Part shown: positions 32,905 to 43,736 of the stretch, in pieces
How positions within the stretch are numbered: the stretch's first letter is position 1
Layout: every line of letters starts with the position of its first letter
Source of the DNA: Bipolaris cookei
Lineage: Eukaryota > Ascomycota > Dothideomycetes > Pleosporales > Pleosporaceae
Reading direction: 5' to 3'
Length of the DNA stretch: 64,000 nt
NCBI GenBank assembly: GCA_002286855.1
Contig: NRSV01000001.1
Coordinates: 844,276 to 908,275, forward strand
Made by a program: the position numbers and the translations under genes
The notes under the pieces: model-generated
Told to the model about the DNA's origin: nothing
The model's input: only the letters and a program-made list of their open reading frames with translations
The model's database searches: none

Positions 32905-33483
32905 GTGGAATGAGCAGAATCTGATCGTTATAGTGGGCGCTACTGAGGTATCTAAGCTTGAACAATACGCTTCAGTACAGGGCGCCCTCGAGGGCGCCAA
33001 GTACTGTGATGTATCAGATACTGACTCCGCTTGTGCGGCCTTTATGTAGACTGTGGAACTGGTTGTCGTCAGCAGGGAAGCAGAAGGTGACAGGATGACG
33101 GGACAAGCCAATTCTCCTTGATACACCATGAAGACCGCGGAAGTCGCGCTAGATTCAAAAGAAGACAAGATATAATTTGTGTATTGACTGATACGGGCTT
33201 ATCTAAAGTGGTTAGACACAGGATTCATTTTCTTGGAAAAGGTGCCGTAATCAACTAATGAGAAGATTTCAAGAAAGCTTCTTGAGCACTAAAACTCAAA
33301 ACCCCCTTCCTGCGATAACTCGGAATATTGAAAAGGGATTAACACTTGATACAGGATTATTCTTTAGAATCAGGTATTTCTTCTTGGTCTTGGAGAAGGA
33401 GGGTTTTTAACCCTTGATCTTGCGAATTCCTTTACCTTGTAGTAAAAGAAGATATAGAAGGAAAAAACCACTAATCTCGCGGC

Positions 33484-33795
33484 CATGGGGAAGTCTGCTC
33501 GGCTTCTAGTTGCCAAAGTTGATCCTATCATCATCTCCGATCGTGCTACTTATGTCGAACTCGACATGAAGCTTGATTAGTGTCTCGATGTCAAGAGTAT
33601 GGGCAGTAAATGCCTCAGCGAAGAGGAGCAAGCCTGATGGCTTGTTGAAAGTAAATAGTATCTGGGTGTGACCAAACTCAGGACCTCGTAAGCCATCTCT
33701 GCCATGTAAGGGATTCTGTTGTTGAAGAGTTTACTCTTCCCGGCGTCGGTAACATGGTCAAGATAGAAGGAAAGGTGTCAGTTTCGCTGATGATA
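33484..33795 (+). pseudogene. Stop-riddled reading frame, unknown family
   Basis: From an ATG (MGKSARLLVAKVDP) one frame reads as a plausible protein for about 100 codons (IIISDRATYVELDMKLD, VKSMGSKCLSEEEQA, YLGVTKLRTS), broken by TAG, TGA and TAA codons at positions that would be Gln, Arg or Trp before C-to-T or G-to-A change. This fits RIP of a former coding sequence. I do not recognise the product. Confidence 0.4.
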
Positions 33796-34329
33796 CCTTA
33801 ATCTACAGTTTTCTCGGCCCGTTCAACTTTGCTCTTGTTAGAGAATACTGATAGTTCGTATAGCTTATTGGGTATCTCGGCAGGGAATCTATCGTGGTGT
33901 AGACCAGCTTCAGAAGAGCCCGTCTTCTGACAATTTCATGGAAACTTTGATCTACCATCAAAAACGTCATCATTGCATCCGTGAAAGCGATTTTTTTGGT
34001 GAGGCAGGCAATAGAGGGCAAGCGTGAGGAAAGAGGGTAGATGCGAGGAGTGCCTTCCACAATAAACAAAGTAAACAAACACTCCTGCATGTGACACGCC
34101 GCAATCTCTAACCGTCCTCTCAATCTTCCACTTCCATTTCTCCTACATACCTCGCCAAAACCTTGATGTTACTTCAAATTCAATCTCCAAGTTTACTCTT
34201 TTTTTCACTGCAAGCATTGCTTTCACACCTGCCTCTCATCTGCCTCTCACCTATTTCTCGCTTATCTCTCACCTACCTCTCACTGCCACATCGAGACACG
34301 CAAATAACCATACCTTCCCAACCCATTAC

Positions 34330-35186
34330 TTGCCGCATCCTCACCCCTGCTGAGAGGCGTCGTGCTCGCTTCAAGAAGGCTCAGGCGGAGCTCAGTCAAG
34401 AACAACTCGCAGGCCAAGATCGACAGAATCAGTTAGCTCATATCACTCCCGTTGTACACATTACCGCAGAGGAACTGAAGATGGCAAGACGTTGGTTCAC
34501 GGAGTTCGTGGAGGATATGTATCCCAATACCGATACTGAAGCTGCATACTCTATGTTGTGAGGAAACGACTATGGCCGTCACTGATGGTGACTGCCTATC
34601 CAAATATGGACTAGTGCGTATATAGCCAGCGTCAGCTGCTCAAAACTAATACTATTATTATTATTCCATTAGGGTCCATATGCAGCTCGGGGCTATGTAA
34701 GACTTTGGCCATAGGCCGTTCTATCTTGTTATTTACATGTGGGGTTTTGCCCAAAACTAATAGATCACCTTTACACTCCACTTTTCTCACTTTTCACCTG
34801 GCATTGACCCTCCCGACACGATTATTCTGAAGGAGTATGCCCGATATATGGTGCGTCCTCGGGTTGGCCGTATCTCTGATAAGCTGAGCGTCAACTACGT
34901 CCGACACTACACGGGGATGATCATCTCTATCATGCAGCGGAGCCACCACCACCCCTCTTAAGAAATGACGCCAATCCGCACAGAGATCCAAAACTTCGTT
35001 TGTGGCGATCCTATACAACAAGAAGAAATCAGCACGAAAATGCACCCCAAGACAGTTGCACACACCGAAGATGTTACGCGTATCTTGTCGAGCCTATACA
35101 ACCCAGAATACCTAAGTACATTCAAGAACATGCAAACCGTCCTCAACCTCACGCGGACATCTCTCATTTTGTGGAACTCATGGTGA
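34330..35186 (+). pseudogene. Broken dispersed-repeat gene (FluG-domain/recombinase-like), interrupted by the short repeat
   Basis: Two coding-like blocks flank the short repeat at 34652-34751. Block 1 (to 34561) ends TPVVHITAEELKMARRWF, then VEDMYPNTDTEAAYSML and a stop. Block 2 reads IDPPDTIILKEYARYMVR, VNYVRHYTGMIISIMQR, a TAA, then MHPKTVAHTEDVTRILSS and YNPEYLSTFKNMQTVLN. The order and style (a short helical N-terminal part, then a segment on hearing 'status' of array-like helices) resemble the large repetitive fungal genes often labelled FluG-domain, which have a tyrosine-recombinase-like layout. The label is from memory and tentative. Confidence 0.35.
34652..34751 (-). mobile_element. 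Short (TAA)n-tailed element with 11-base target duplication, copy 2
   Basis: About 100 bases between two identical copies of CAAAACTAATA (34641-34651 and 34752-34762). On the minus strand the element ends GGAATAATAATAATAATAG. The duplication length and simple-repeat tail are those of target-primed retroposition (SINE or truncated LINE). It is inserted between two blocks of a decayed gene and has a related copy 3 kb to the left. Confidence 0.65.
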
Positions 35187-35838
35187 TGAAGGGGATTGTT
35201 ATTAAACGTGTGCTTTCTTATCACCTATGTTTGCCTCTTGTACTTCTCTTCGAGCTACTTCTTCTTATATAATGAAGCTATTATACAGTTTTAGTGTCTT
35301 ATTAAACATGTAGATACAAAGAATAAATACCAAGGCTCGAAACAAAGGCATGCTTTGCTAATTGACGGTGTATCAGTAGGTACTTGATGTAATTTACTAA
35401 ATTACCTTGAATTTGGTTCTTTATGAAGTTTTTATGAGTTTCTAGATTCTATGGTATTTTTGTCTTGTGCTTAGAATTTCACATATTACAAGATGAAGAC
35501 GCTTTTGTCTTGCCTAGTCAAGACAGAGGTCCTCGCAATCGTCAATGGTTCAAGGCTTTCTAGGGCGTAAACTGCCTAGGTAGCTTTATTAAACGCACCT
35601 TCTAGGACGTTAAACACACTTTCAAGGTCATGTTCAATACGGTTTTGTATCTACCACAAAAGCCGCTTAGTATATAACGCTATCTTTAGAAGTCTTGTTA
35701 ACTATGCAGAAATGTATGTTCATTTACAATAAAGCGACAAGAGCTTTTTTAGCTAGCTACATGTAGTCCTTTTCTCTTTCTTCAAGAAGAAATAAAACAA
35801 AATGTTTAATCATCATTCATATTCTGATTAAAAGGATT

Positions 35839-36486
35839 CTAAGCCTGAGAAGGCTCCCTCTCCTCAGCAGGAGGTCCACCCACATTACCCCTCTGACCTG
35901 TCGGCACATCACCCAGATTCCTCTGGGTAGCATGTTTCGGATCATCCTTCAGAGTCCTAATATCTCCACCACTCTGCTGATCCTTGATGCCGGACGCTAG
36001 TCCAGCAAGGCCTTGTCCAACACTCGACCCATCGTGCAGCTCCTTGGATGTTTGGCCCTGGCCTGGGTGGCCGAGACCAGTATGCACATCAGCTGATGTG
36101 GCGCCTTGCAGCGTGTCGGAGGCTTGCTGGTACATTTTTTGGTTATTGAGGTCTGGGTTGGGTGTGTAGGTTTTGTCTGCGGGGGCTGAGCCCGCGGGGA
36201 GGGTTTGTGCGTGGAATTCGGGGACGGCGTCATTACCAACGAGTTTTCCGATTTGGTGCTGTGCGTTCGATTAGCTGGTGTTGATGAAGAGGCAATATCT
36301 AGGGGTTAGGTCGAGCCATCGACGACCTTGGATTGATGCAATGTGGTTGATTAAGACGCTCCAATATTTTTTCTAAAAAGGAAGACAGCTACTTACACCA
36401 CCGGTCATGAGAGGCTCGCTAGGAGCTACGTGTCCTGCAAACTGGCGCGAGTCGCTGACTGCGTCGGGGTTCTTGTTCTGGCTCAT
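35839..36486 (-). CDS. Small hydrophilic protein, 169 residues
   Basis: Two exons, 36486-36397 and 36258-35839. It starts MSQNKNPDAVSDSRQFAG, and the intron falls exactly between codons (LMTGG / HQIGKL). The product is almost wholly hydrophilic, rich in Gly, Gln, Asp, Pro and Ala (QGATSADVHTGLGHPGQGQT), without signal peptide or membrane helix, so probably disordered. Similar short proteins are common in Pezizomycotina as conserved hypotheticals, some stress-related; that link is not shown by the sequence. Splice borders and frame agreement support a real gene. Confidence 0.7.
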
Positions 36487-37194
36487 GTTTGGGATATGTG
36501 TATTTGGATTTGGGAAACTGAAAAGTGTGAACGATTCGAATTGGATGATGGAAGTGCGGAGATTTGTATAAGTCGAATGTATATCTTTCATACAGGAGAC
36601 TATTTATGAGGAAAAATTCATATATGTATATGGAGGGTGTCACCACTTTGACATCAAGTCGACGTCATGCATGGCCCACCACTAAGTCGAGCGCTGAGTG
36701 TGTAGATAGATCTACTGCATGAGCGGGTACCTGACGTCGGTTTTGCGAGCTGGTGCGGCATGATTTAGTTTTTAGTTTTGTTTTGTGTATGAATCGGCGA
36801 TGGTGGAGAGTTGGAGAAGTTGTCATGACCAAGGCTAGTAATATGAGGATGCTCGGAATCAAATTCCGGATGCGTTCCGACGCACATATATCCCATTTGT
36901 GATATTTGGAAGAACCAGCATATATCAGTTTTCTCGTAACTAAAAAGGGGAATGTCCAGTCACTATAGTTCAACATACTAGACAGTTTCACTCGAGATTT
37001 GGACCGCGAACACCAACCATACAAAACACAGAGTATTAACTAGTATACAATGATATTTACGCATATCGTTACTTACAAATTATATTACACTATGCTTGTT
37101 CAGTGTAAACTGAGCTTCATGAATGTTCTCACCTGTCCTCACTCCCACTTCTGATCAACGACTTCTCATGAGCGCAGACCCCGAAATATTGCAT
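36487..37194. other. Spacer, small hydrophilic protein to CHRD protein
   Basis: 708 bases containing the promoter of the minus-strand hydrophilic protein gene and the 3' end of the CHRD gene. It is AT-rich around 37020-37110. No gene is recognised. Confidence 0.4.
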
Positions 37195-37886
37195 TTAGTA
37201 GCCAGGAAGCTGCCCGCGAACAGCACCAGCAATAAACTTGGAGGTATGAGAGTCGGTAAAGAAACCCCTGGGGTTCTTTACAATCTGAGAGACATGAAAG
37301 CCATCGGCTTGGTCTTTACCGGTCGCTGGGTTGGTTACGTTGACGAAAAAGGGGCCCTTTAAGCATCCGACAGAATTGCGGCGGTAGTCGGGACCAGTGG
37401 GGTTAGGAAAGGCCTAGAAACTATCAGTAAATATTCCTTGTTGCCCGGGACGTAGGTAGAGTGAGATATCAAAAGGGCCATGCTTACCAGGCGGGGTGGG
37501 CCGGGCTTGCCCTTGACGCCCTCGTGGATGTGTGTCGCGGTTATCGCTGGGCTCTGATATTGGCCAGTCACGCCGCTGAGGGTGATGTTGTAGCAGATTA
37601 CATTCTCTGCGATATTGATGCCGTACTTGAACAGGCCGCGGGCACCGGGCTCACCGGGTGTAGGGACGCCGCTGTTGGCAATGACTTGGTCAGGAGTGGC
37701 CTTTACGACATATTCAGCGTCAAAGTAGAAGGTCTTTTCCTTCTTCCACCACTTATCATCGTGCGAGTTCCACAGCTTGTCAAAGTCCTTCTTGCAGCTC
37801 TCTTTGTAATCAGATGCTTGAGTTGGGGCGGCCAAGGCCAGAGGGGCAGCGAGCAGAGCAATGAGGGCTGGGGTAGTGAAGTGCAT
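37195..37886 (-). CDS. Secreted CHRD-domain protein
   Basis: Two exons, 37886-37488 and 37413-37195; 205 residues. Residues 1-20 are a signal peptide (ALIALLAAPLALAAPTQ). The rest matches the CHRD fold: YVVKATPDQVIANSGVPTPG, GARGLFKYGINIAENVICY, and the hallmark ITATHIHEGVKGKPGPPRL, after which the intron falls, followed by AFPNP and a C-terminal IAGAVRGQL strand. CHRD domains were named from chordin; fungal secreted versions are common and their role is unknown. One likely N-glycosylation site (NIT) and few cysteines. Probably extracellular. Confidence 0.85.
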
Positions 37887-39340
37887 TGTGAACGTGTTAT
37901 GCGTGACTGCGATCTCAACTATGCTTATTTTGTGGGTATAATGAGGAGAGTGAATTTATGGATCGATGCTATTCTGAATTCATCCTTGCACCAGTCTTTA
38001 TACAAAAGCAGCTCTCCGCTTTCTCAATAAAGTTACCACAATGCTTCCCATTCGGAGCCCAATGACGTCAGTAAATAGATGAGAATTGGCCATTGATTCG
38101 TGTTTAGGTTCTAAAGATACATGCCAGCGTCTTGGTAAGGCTTTTAGGACTGAGCAGCCAAGTCCCCAACATGTGTATGAAAAGCCTTCTCGTAATGCCA
38201 AAAGACTTGGGAGTGAGAGGCATGCCCGGGTTCTTGATTAGTGGTCTTGGAGCCGTCCTTAGAATGCAAAACGATCACTGACAGTTCCATGCAAAACTAC
38301 TAAGGTAAGCATCTGACCAGGGAATTCGCCAATTCGTGGCACGCTGGACCAATGAACGGCGGGTTGCTATGGTACAATGAAGACGCCGTTCAATGTCTTG
38401 GTAATGGTACTTTCCATCTCTTGAATAGTGAGCTTACATCCTTTTCTGTGGCATGATCGCTCCCAAGACATCACCTAGCCGTCTTGGTTCGGATAGATCA
38501 AGATCCGCAGTCGCCTCAATCCTCAAATGATCTTAGCCTTTCCGCGTTTTCCCTCTTGGATAGTGGTGCATGTGTCCAGGTGGCTGTGTGTGACAAAAAG
38601 GGATAGTGAGGCTAAGACGCTACTGCATGTTCTGCAATCTGTGATTACTACTGTCGATCTATGAGAACGGTTGAAGAACCGCTTGAGATAGAGATGATCA
38701 GCATGTTCCCATGAGGTTATTTTACATGATGGAACATAACGAGGCTTGGAGATTGGTTTTCAGAAAATATTTAAAGGTGACTGAGAGAGTGATGGGGAGA
38801 ATGAATGACACCACCGATCACCACTGCCAAGACGGTCACGATTGCGTCGGCCTTTTCTCCGCTTTCCCCCTCATCAACCCGCACGCTAGTCTCCAAACAA
38901 GTCTGGGCTTGAATTGCATTACCAAAAAGGAATACAAAACTTACCTCAAAGAGGTAGGATGATCTATTTGGAAAAGCTGCAGTCTGTGCCCGGCGCAATG
39001 GTTTCTGGTCGACTTGGCACGATGCCTTGCCGAGACACTTGTTAAGGGGACATAGATTTCTCCACGATTGAATGAAGAGTAATCACCCATTTTCTGCTTT
39101 TAAAGATTAGCAAAGCTCACAGAGGGTCATTTACATAATAACTAACCACTCTGTGTTTACTAGTGCATGCGCTAACCCATTACTACATGAAGGCCTATGC
39201 CCTCTGATGCTGTTATTAAGTGTTTCTTTCAGGAATTTTGTTATTACAAGCCCCTCTTCCCTAGTCACAAAGTGAATTCCCCGAGGTCTGGCGGTATTAT
39301 TAGTACACACTTGAAAAACAAAGGCTGCTCAGAAGCATCA
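37887..39340. other. Gene-free spacer
   Basis: 1.45 kb between the CHRD gene promoter and the 3' end of the large F-box gene. Frames are short and no repeat, RNA gene or mobile-element piece is recognised. Confidence 0.45.
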
Positions 39341-42300
39341 CTACATCCGAGAAACATCATCAACCATTCTATCCGAATGACGTATGGTGCCTGTGAAGCG
39401 CCCCGTACCACCGGGAAAAAGACCATCAAACTCAACAGCGTGCGCTTCCTCGTTGTCTTTCCAACCAGTTTGCAAGTTCCAGCCATCCTCAAGGACAGTG
39501 AGTTCTGATGCATTGACTTCTTGTATGATGTCAGCAAGATAGGTCCACTTGGTACTCATCATTGCAGGAGAAAGGGCGGCCATGCGCCGGGTGAACCATG
39601 GGTGACGCGAAGCGGTGGCAGCACCCTGACCGAGGTCAATAGCCGTCTGGTCGAATGGAGCGTGAGTGAGTTTGGCATAACCGCACGATATGAACTCAAT
39701 CTCTCGAAGAGACGTTTGGCGGTTGCAGTCAGCCTTGGAATAGTTGGATTCAAAATCGGAAAGATTAGTTCCAGGCGAGATCTGGTCGATGATATCCATC
39801 CATGATCCTTCGCGCGGCTTTGCCGTAAGTGCAGACTGAGCATCTGTGGTGGCCAGATTGGCCACGGGTATCGGGGCATGTATAGGTTGTTGTCCTAAGG
39901 GATTGTGCTGACCAGCTGTAATCTGATGATGTAGTTGGTTTACTTGGGCAGCGATGTGAGTAATGTTCGTGAGAATCGCAGTAGGATGGATCGGCTGGTG
40001 CTGCTGGGCTTGTAGTGGTGTTTGTAGTGGAGCTGGCACTAGGGCCTGATTCGGTCCCTGTCCTTGAACTTGAAGAGTTTGGTGTTGCAGAATTAGGTTG
40101 TGCATCTGCATCTGCTGGAGTTGCTGTTGCAATTGAATTTGTAGAGCGGCAATGTGGTTTTGCTGTAGCGCAGCTGCATTTGCATGAAGCTGCTGAAGTT
40201 GTAACTGCTGAGTATGGATGTAGACTTGCAAGATCTGTTGGTGGCCAGGTAAGAACTGGGGGATTGCGGGCATTGCTACTTGAGCAGGAGCATTCTGGAC
40301 AGCGACTGCTTGATGGGGTACAAAATTTCCATTGGCGTTAGGAGCATTGGGACGTAGCATCGCTGTAAGCGAAACTGAATCGAGCACCAACTCCTTCAAG
40401 CGATATGCATCATGGATTTTGACAAACTGTAGCAGGCTGGAGGGAGTGATCCAGCAGTTCTTTAGCCTCAATCTCTCGATGTGGGGCAGCTCAAGGAGTA
40501 ATGCCCGTAAAAGAGCTGCATCGGCCTCAACAAGCGCTGCAGGGTTGACAGATGCAGGACGATCCGAAGGAACCCGCAAGTCCATGACAGGAGCAGGACA
40601 CAGGAGTTTGTTTCTTGCATAAAGCCCCTCAGCATGCTCACCGCCAGCCGTCCAACCGACGGTCAGTTTTCGAATGTTTGAGCGGCGAGCAATATGATCG
40701 CGAAGTATAGCAAATAACACATTGGCCCCTAGAACAGGATTGACTGCTGAAGTAGTAACGAACCCGGCCTCGTCCTTGTGAACTGTTCGCCATCCTGGTA
40801 TTACCATAAGAGTGACGTCGTAAAGACTGGGCAGTGCATTCCAAAAATCCGAACGGTTCAGCATTGGTAAGTAGCGATCAGAAAGCCCTGCGATATTCAG
40901 AGTGTGTACCTGTTGGAATGTGGAAGGGTTATCAATGATAGAGAGCATGTATGAAGATATGAATGCTCGCTGGGCCCATTCCGTTTCCAACAACCACTCT
41001 TGCTGAGCTGTAGTGAGGTTGGCAGGTATGATCGGATTCACGACTTGTCCAGCATCAGGTGGCGAGGCAGATGATGCGAACAAAATACCGGTACCTAATG
41101 AAGAGGGCGCGGATACGAAGCGTTCCAAGACATATGGGTCATCAAAGGAAGTGGGCATAGGAATGTCAAGGACATCGTGTGGAGTTGCCTCATGTATCAG
41201 CTGAGGATCTAAGTAAGGAATTTCCGGCTGTACGTCAGCCAACAGGCCGGCATCGTTTAGTTCAGACAGAGGACGTTGGCCTTCCATTCTGTAGAGGGTT
41301 GCGTGCCTGATATCACTGCCGACTTCTTGATAGCATGAATCAATATATCTCCAAAGCTCCTGTTGAGCTTGGGCCTTACGGTCCGGAACATCTTTGTTCG
41401 TTCCAAAAACATTGGAAGGTCTGTGGAAAATGCGCGCCCGTATAGACTTATCAGGACCATTGAGCCAGCCAAGGCCACTGTCGATTGAGAGTGCAAGTTC
41501 TTTCACCTCGGTGAGCTCAGAGAATGCGGTTTTCATCCGCGGTGTTTCGTCAGCGGCTGTTTCGAGACCAGCGACAGCATCGAATCGACGGTACTCCTCA
41601 TATGGCCACTCATATCTGCCCCAGAAGCTTGTTTTGTTCTCAGTTAGTGATTTGATGGGCGGCGCTGAAAGTGAGTCTTCATTGACCTCGAAACTCATTC
41701 CGTATCTTCGAATGTGTTTACCGAACCCACGAAATACATCAAGGCCGTGGCCGTCGTATACTTCGTCGCCGTTGGCATTCCTCCAAGAATACCTGGTTGT
41801 CTCGAATTTTGCCCGCTTCTTCCCTTTTAAATCGGGTTTTACTTCTTTCCCTAGCATACCGTAGATTTCAGTGTTGAAAGGAACGACAACTGTTTTGAAT
41901 ATAACCTGAGAGACATATTGATTCAGCTCGCGACTGACGAGCCGTAGTGCTTTGATGTCGTCACGATTGAGAAATGAAGCAATCAACTCTACCAATTCAA
42001 CAGGCAACTTCCACTGTGAGCGGCTAATCGAGGTGTCTGCCGGAAGAGTGCCTGCTTCTTGTTTATGTTTGGAGACTGTTCCTTTTTCTTCACCGTTGTT
42101 GGAAGTCTGTGACTTGAGACCGGGTGCATACTGTATGTTATGGTCTAAGAGATAGTATCTAGCAGGCAGTTTTTCTGGGCTGCGGCATTGAGGCCAGATG
42201 TCATTTGCTTGCAGATCTGGGCTTTCGCTGTGGTACACCATGACAGCAACGGCCCCATTGTTGCGTAGCGTACTGCCCATGTCCTTGTTATTGGCATCTT

Positions 42301-42595
42301 CGATTGTCTGGCGAGGGCGCTTGGAAATAACGGTCATGACGCGGTGGAGGGGATCGAATGTGCGCTCCAGTGACACGTCGTCTACCGCCGACCGTGCCTC
42401 GTCATCATCCTCGTCCTGTTCGGGTCCACGGGGGCGATCAGGGGACAAGCGGGGCCGACGTTGTTCGGGAGCGTCGCCCTGGGGTCTCAAGGGAAGCCGG
42501 GAGGTCCAATCTTGGCCACCCCCGCCATCTTCGCTGGCGTTGTTTTGCTGCTGCCCGAAAGCATTGGAGAAGTCTTGAGGCACGCGCGGTTGCAT
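39341..42595 (-). CDS. Large F-box protein, 1084 residues
   Basis: A single 3.25 kb exon from the ATG at 42595. Residues 1-190 are polar and disordered (acidic EQDEDDDEARSAVDD). The F-box lies at about 194-240: WKLPVELVELIASFLNRDDI followed by KALRLVSRELNQYVSQVIF. This binds Skp1 in SCF ubiquitin ligases. A long region follows with leucine-rich-repeat-like strands (PHIERLRLKNCWITPSSLL, YRLKELVLDSVSLTAM), suitable for substrate recognition. A Gln/His-rich segment (QIQLQQQLQQMQMHNLIL and others, about 780-880) interrupts it. The target is unknown. It is divergent from a smaller F-box-like gene, with a 1.1 kb spacer. Confidence 0.82.
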   Translation of the reverse strand: MQPRVPQDFSNAFGQQQNNASEDGGGGQDWTSRLPLRPQGDAPEQRRPRLSPDRPRGPEQDEDDDEARSAVDDVSLERTFDPLHRVMTVISKRPRQTIEDANNKDMGSTLRNNGAVAVMVYHSESPDLQANDIWPQCRSPEKLPARYYLLDHNIQYAPGLKSQTSNNGEEKGTVSKHKQEAGTLPADTSISRSQWKLPVELVELIASFLNRDDIKALRLVSRELNQYVSQVIFKTVVVPFNTEIYGMLGKEVKPDLKGKKRAKFETTRYSWRNANGDEVYDGHGLDVFRGFGKHIRRYGMSFEVNEDSLSAPPIKSLTENKTSFWGRYEWPYEEYRRFDAVAGLETAADETPRMKTAFSELTEVKELALSIDSGLGWLNGPDKSIRARIFHRPSNVFGTNKDVPDRKAQAQQELWRYIDSCYQEVGSDIRHATLYRMEGQRPLSELNDAGLLADVQPEIPYLDPQLIHEATPHDVLDIPMPTSFDDPYVLERFVSAPSSLGTGILFASSASPPDAGQVVNPIIPANLTTAQQEWLLETEWAQRAFISSYMLSIIDNPSTFQQVHTLNIAGLSDRYLPMLNRSDFWNALPSLYDVTLMVIPGWRTVHKDEAGFVTTSAVNPVLGANVLFAILRDHIARRSNIRKLTVGWTAGGEHAEGLYARNKLLCPAPVMDLRVPSDRPASVNPAALVEADAALLRALLLELPHIERLRLKNCWITPSSLLQFVKIHDAYRLKELVLDSVSLTAMLRPNAPNANGNFVPHQAVAVQNAPAQVAMPAIPQFLPGHQQILQVYIHTQQLQLQQLHANAAALQQNHIAALQIQLQQQLQQMQMHNLILQHQTLQVQGQGPNQALVPAPLQTPLQAQQHQPIHPTAILTNITHIAAQVNQLHHQITAGQHNPLGQQPIHAPIPVANLATTDAQSALTAKPREGSWMDIIDQISPGTNLSDFESNYSKADCNRQTSLREIEFISCGYAKLTHAPFDQTAIDLGQGAATASRHPWFTRRMAALSPAMMSTKWTYLADIIQEVNASELTVLEDGWNLQTGWKDNEEAHAVEFDGLFPGGTGRFTGTIRHSDRMVDDVSRM

Positions 42596-43736
42596 GGTAA
42601 GAGCGAGATTGTGCCTGATAGCGCTGGCGAGGGCGTTGTCGGAGTTTTGTTGCCTCGGTAACGTAGTATTGCTGCTGTTGCTGCCGCGTCGCGGTGAGGT
42701 AAGGACTTGATTATTGCTTCCTCTGTTTCGCCCACGCGGGGCTGTGAGCGGGGAGCGGTGATGATGTCTTGTATACTGCTCTTCCTATGTTGCCGCTATT
42801 GCTGCTGTTGTTGCTGTTGCTGCTGATGCCGTCACTGGTTGGCCAGTGACTGTTGTGGACGCTGCGCAGGCGAGATGGTTACCGGGCTGTCTGGCGCGCG
42901 CAGTTGTGGTGAGCGTGTTTGCGCGTGAAACAAGGCTAGAGGGGTCAGTGAAAAGTGATGCCGGCTGTTTGCGTAAGGTTGTGCCTGCAAATGAGCGTTT
43001 GTCGCGTGAAGCTCAGGGTACCTGGGCTGTGCTGCTCGATGCCGTCGTTTGCGTGCTGGGATCGTGCCGGTACGCCCTCTGTTGCGACGAGCGCAATGTT
43101 GGCCAATGCTCTGCGAAGACTTTGGTGTTGGTCGTTCGACTACGGTCTTGTCCCATGCTGCTAACAAGTCGGCTCTCGGTCGTCAGGTGTCGTCCTGGCT
43201 TCATTCCTCAAGGTATAACACGGCGGACATGCAGCGTGACGTCCATTGCGCAGTACCTGCGGTAGCACGCCTCATTTCCTCTCGCTACCGACTATCTTGT
43301 CCTTCCTCAGGCCTTTACGCATATATACATATCAACATAACGCGCTTTTCGGATTCAGCAATGGACGGCGACATACTGTCTTGAAGCGTATGTGGTTACA
43401 TGCTCCATCTTGCACATGTAGGTGATGTCACGTGACCATTACAAACTGGCATTCGCGCAACACATCACTGGGCATGGCCATTTACTACAAGTTAGCCCAC
43501 CATACAACTACTTACCTTTTTCGTCAATTCTTCTCCAGCTGAATGTACAAGCACAAAATCACGACTACGCGTGAGGCACCACGGACCACGTGCGGAGCGA
43601 ATGCGGAAGTCCGATGGCCCCCACAGAGCAATAGCATAAAGGAACCTCGAGCGCGTCAACCAACAGACTACTAGATATAGCCTTGGGCTCAAGCTGCAAA
43701 AGGAACCCGACTTGCTTGGGTCCTGCATAAACCATC
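42596..43736. promoter_or_regulatory. Divergent spacer between two F-box-type genes
   Basis: 1.1 kb with the promoters of both genes. Near the large F-box gene lies a CTG/TTG triplet run (about 42793-42828), probably in its leader. A perfect palindrome GTCACGTGAC is at 43427-43436, and a second CACGTG is at 43587-43592, about 145 bases before the plus-strand start. These are typical sites for Cbf1- or Pho4-type bHLH factors. No other gene is accepted here. Confidence 0.55.

Larger units (their letters stand above)
31043..35838. other. Island of decayed repeats
   Basis: 4.8 kb without an intact gene between the phosphate carrier and the small hydrophilic protein. It contains fragments of a retrotransposon, a helicase-like sequence and two other stop-riddled reading frames, plus two copies of a short repeat (all listed separately). 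Stops fall where CAG, CAA, CGA or TGG codons are expected, as in RIP. The stretch 35.2-35.8 kb is AT-rich and shows nothing recognisable. Confidence 0.65.
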
